Positions 53,518 to 54,597 of a stretch of DNA of 54,597 bases are shown here, piece by piece. Positions within the stretch are counted from its first letter, which is position 1; each line of letters opens with the position of its first letter. The position numbers and the translations under genes were made by a program. The notes under the pieces are model-generated. The model made no database searches, had not been told where the DNA came from, and saw nothing but the letters and a program-made list of their open reading frames with translations. The DNA comes from Chara braunii. Its lineage: Eukaryota > Streptophyta > Charophyceae > Charales > Characeae. The DNA lies in NCBI GenBank assembly GCA_003427395.1, contig BFEA01000352.1:513517-568113 (forward strand), in the 5' to 3' direction.

Positions 53518-54597
53518 TCCAGTTAGCAGCAGATTTTGCTGGACTGAGCATCCTTTTTTTGAAGAAGGATCCGGTGCAGTTTGGTTGTTTGTAACCTACC
53601 TGTGTGTGTGTTCAGCTGATGGAAACCTCCTCCTGATATAGCTACCTTGAGCCTGATTCCTTCACTGATCCCAATGGTTTGTTTTTGCATCTCCTGTGCT
53701 TGAGAATGAGTACGTTAAGTTTCGGCTTACTCAAGTTTCTCAAACACCGTTGATGGACAGACTGTTATCTGGACTGAATTCATCTTCTCTTGAAGATGAA
53801 TCAGCCCCAAGATTGCTTTCATTCTGACAAAAATTCCAATGTGAGTTTACATTGAATCCTTGTCTGACTACCCCCTTGTACTCCCTGCGAGTGGCATTCA
53901 CTGTTTGATCACGATCATGTTCTCACACTGACCTGCACTCATTGGATAGATGACCTGTGTTTGAGAGGGAGTATGATTAGTACAGATCTTACCTCAAATT
54001 CTCCTACATGGTCCTAAGTTTTCCTCTCTCAGGTAGAAATCAGATTTCAAGTGTTTCTCTATGGTCGCACATTTGTAGCTACAGTGTTCTGAATTTTACC
54101 TATAGAGCTGCAAATTCCTTTTACCCACTGGGCTTTGTCCCAGTAATGTCTCAGCCTGATTGGCCAAAGTCAACTTTGTTTGTGGCTGAACTCTCTACTC
54201 AGATACCTATCCTACACACGACTCTGTCACTTCAAGCATTATTGTTGAATATGGTCAAGCTTAGCCCCACATACAGATCTTGTCGATCCTACCCTATTTT
54301 TGGGAAGAATCTGAGTATCACGCTTGCAGATACACAAATCAGCAGTTGAGGAGTCTAACTGATACCCAGTCCAGACTGCAATCAGACTCGTTTCATTCAC
54401 ACTTTTCATGCACGTGAACAGCAGCACAGCAAACTGGCGACATGCGCCCACACAGTACTCAGAGATATGGCTTCCAGGTAAGAGTTCACTTCCACTGGCT
54501 ATGGCGACTCAGCGCCCAACAACCCACTGTTCACACACTCCGGATCACCCTGGATATCCCACACGCGACACACCGAACACTCACACAACACACACAC
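53518..54597. other. Unassigned right end of the window
   Basis: No recognisable gene on either strand. It ends in a CA-rich run. It might be element D non-coding sequence, but nothing shows it. Confidence 0.4.

Overview
The window looks like repeat-rich nuclear DNA of a plant-lineage eukaryote. My best guess is a charophyte green alga close to Chara. The grounds are tree-of-elements similarity of the Ty3/gypsy chromovirus-type elements, a CCZ1 exon of plant type, and the style of long degenerate elements nested in each other; the species is inference. No bacterial operon, rRNA gene or CRISPR array is present. Almost every long reading frame belongs to a broken retroelement.

Layout. (1) 1-11807: element A, a chromovirus cut by the left window edge (protease, RT, RNase H, integrase, chromodomain, start of a 3' LTR). 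Its RT is split cleanly by a 6.96-kb non-coding insertion (1210-8172). The insertion carries a tRNA-like stretch, an array of seven stem-loops whose stems covary around a fixed loop (4879-5554), and a tandem array of a second hairpin motif (about 5850-6475). (2) 11808-19530: element B, a chromovirus with two LTRs and a nearly full but heavily mutated gag-pol. (3) 19531-23740: a CCZ1 gene fragment on the minus strand with an 831-bp hAT-type element in its downstream intron. (4) 23741-31781: dispersed and tandem repeats, including a 136-bp palindromic satellite, a perfect 28-bp hairpin, two minisatellites and a reverse copy of the repeat that ends the element-A insertion. (5) 31782-38151: element C, same family as B, with LTRs and Gag but most of pol deleted. 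(6) 38152-47700: second copy of a dispersed repeat, then minus-strand exon-like frames of unknown function, then a third copy of the insertion-end repeat. (7) 47700-54597: a reverse solo LTR of the B/C family, an LTR-like region with splice donors, and a degenerate gag of a fourth element (D).

How parts relate. B and C are complementary wrecks: B keeps the RT/RNase H/integrase region but has lost the TATA region in both LTRs and part of Gag; C keeps TATA boxes, a long Gag and target-site duplication but lacks PBS and most enzymes. Stops in B relative to C are all C-to-T or G-to-A changes, which fits deamination of methylated cytosine. The most unusual signal is the covarying stem-loop array in the 6.96-kb insertion: outer and inner stems both change in compensating fashion around a constant loop.
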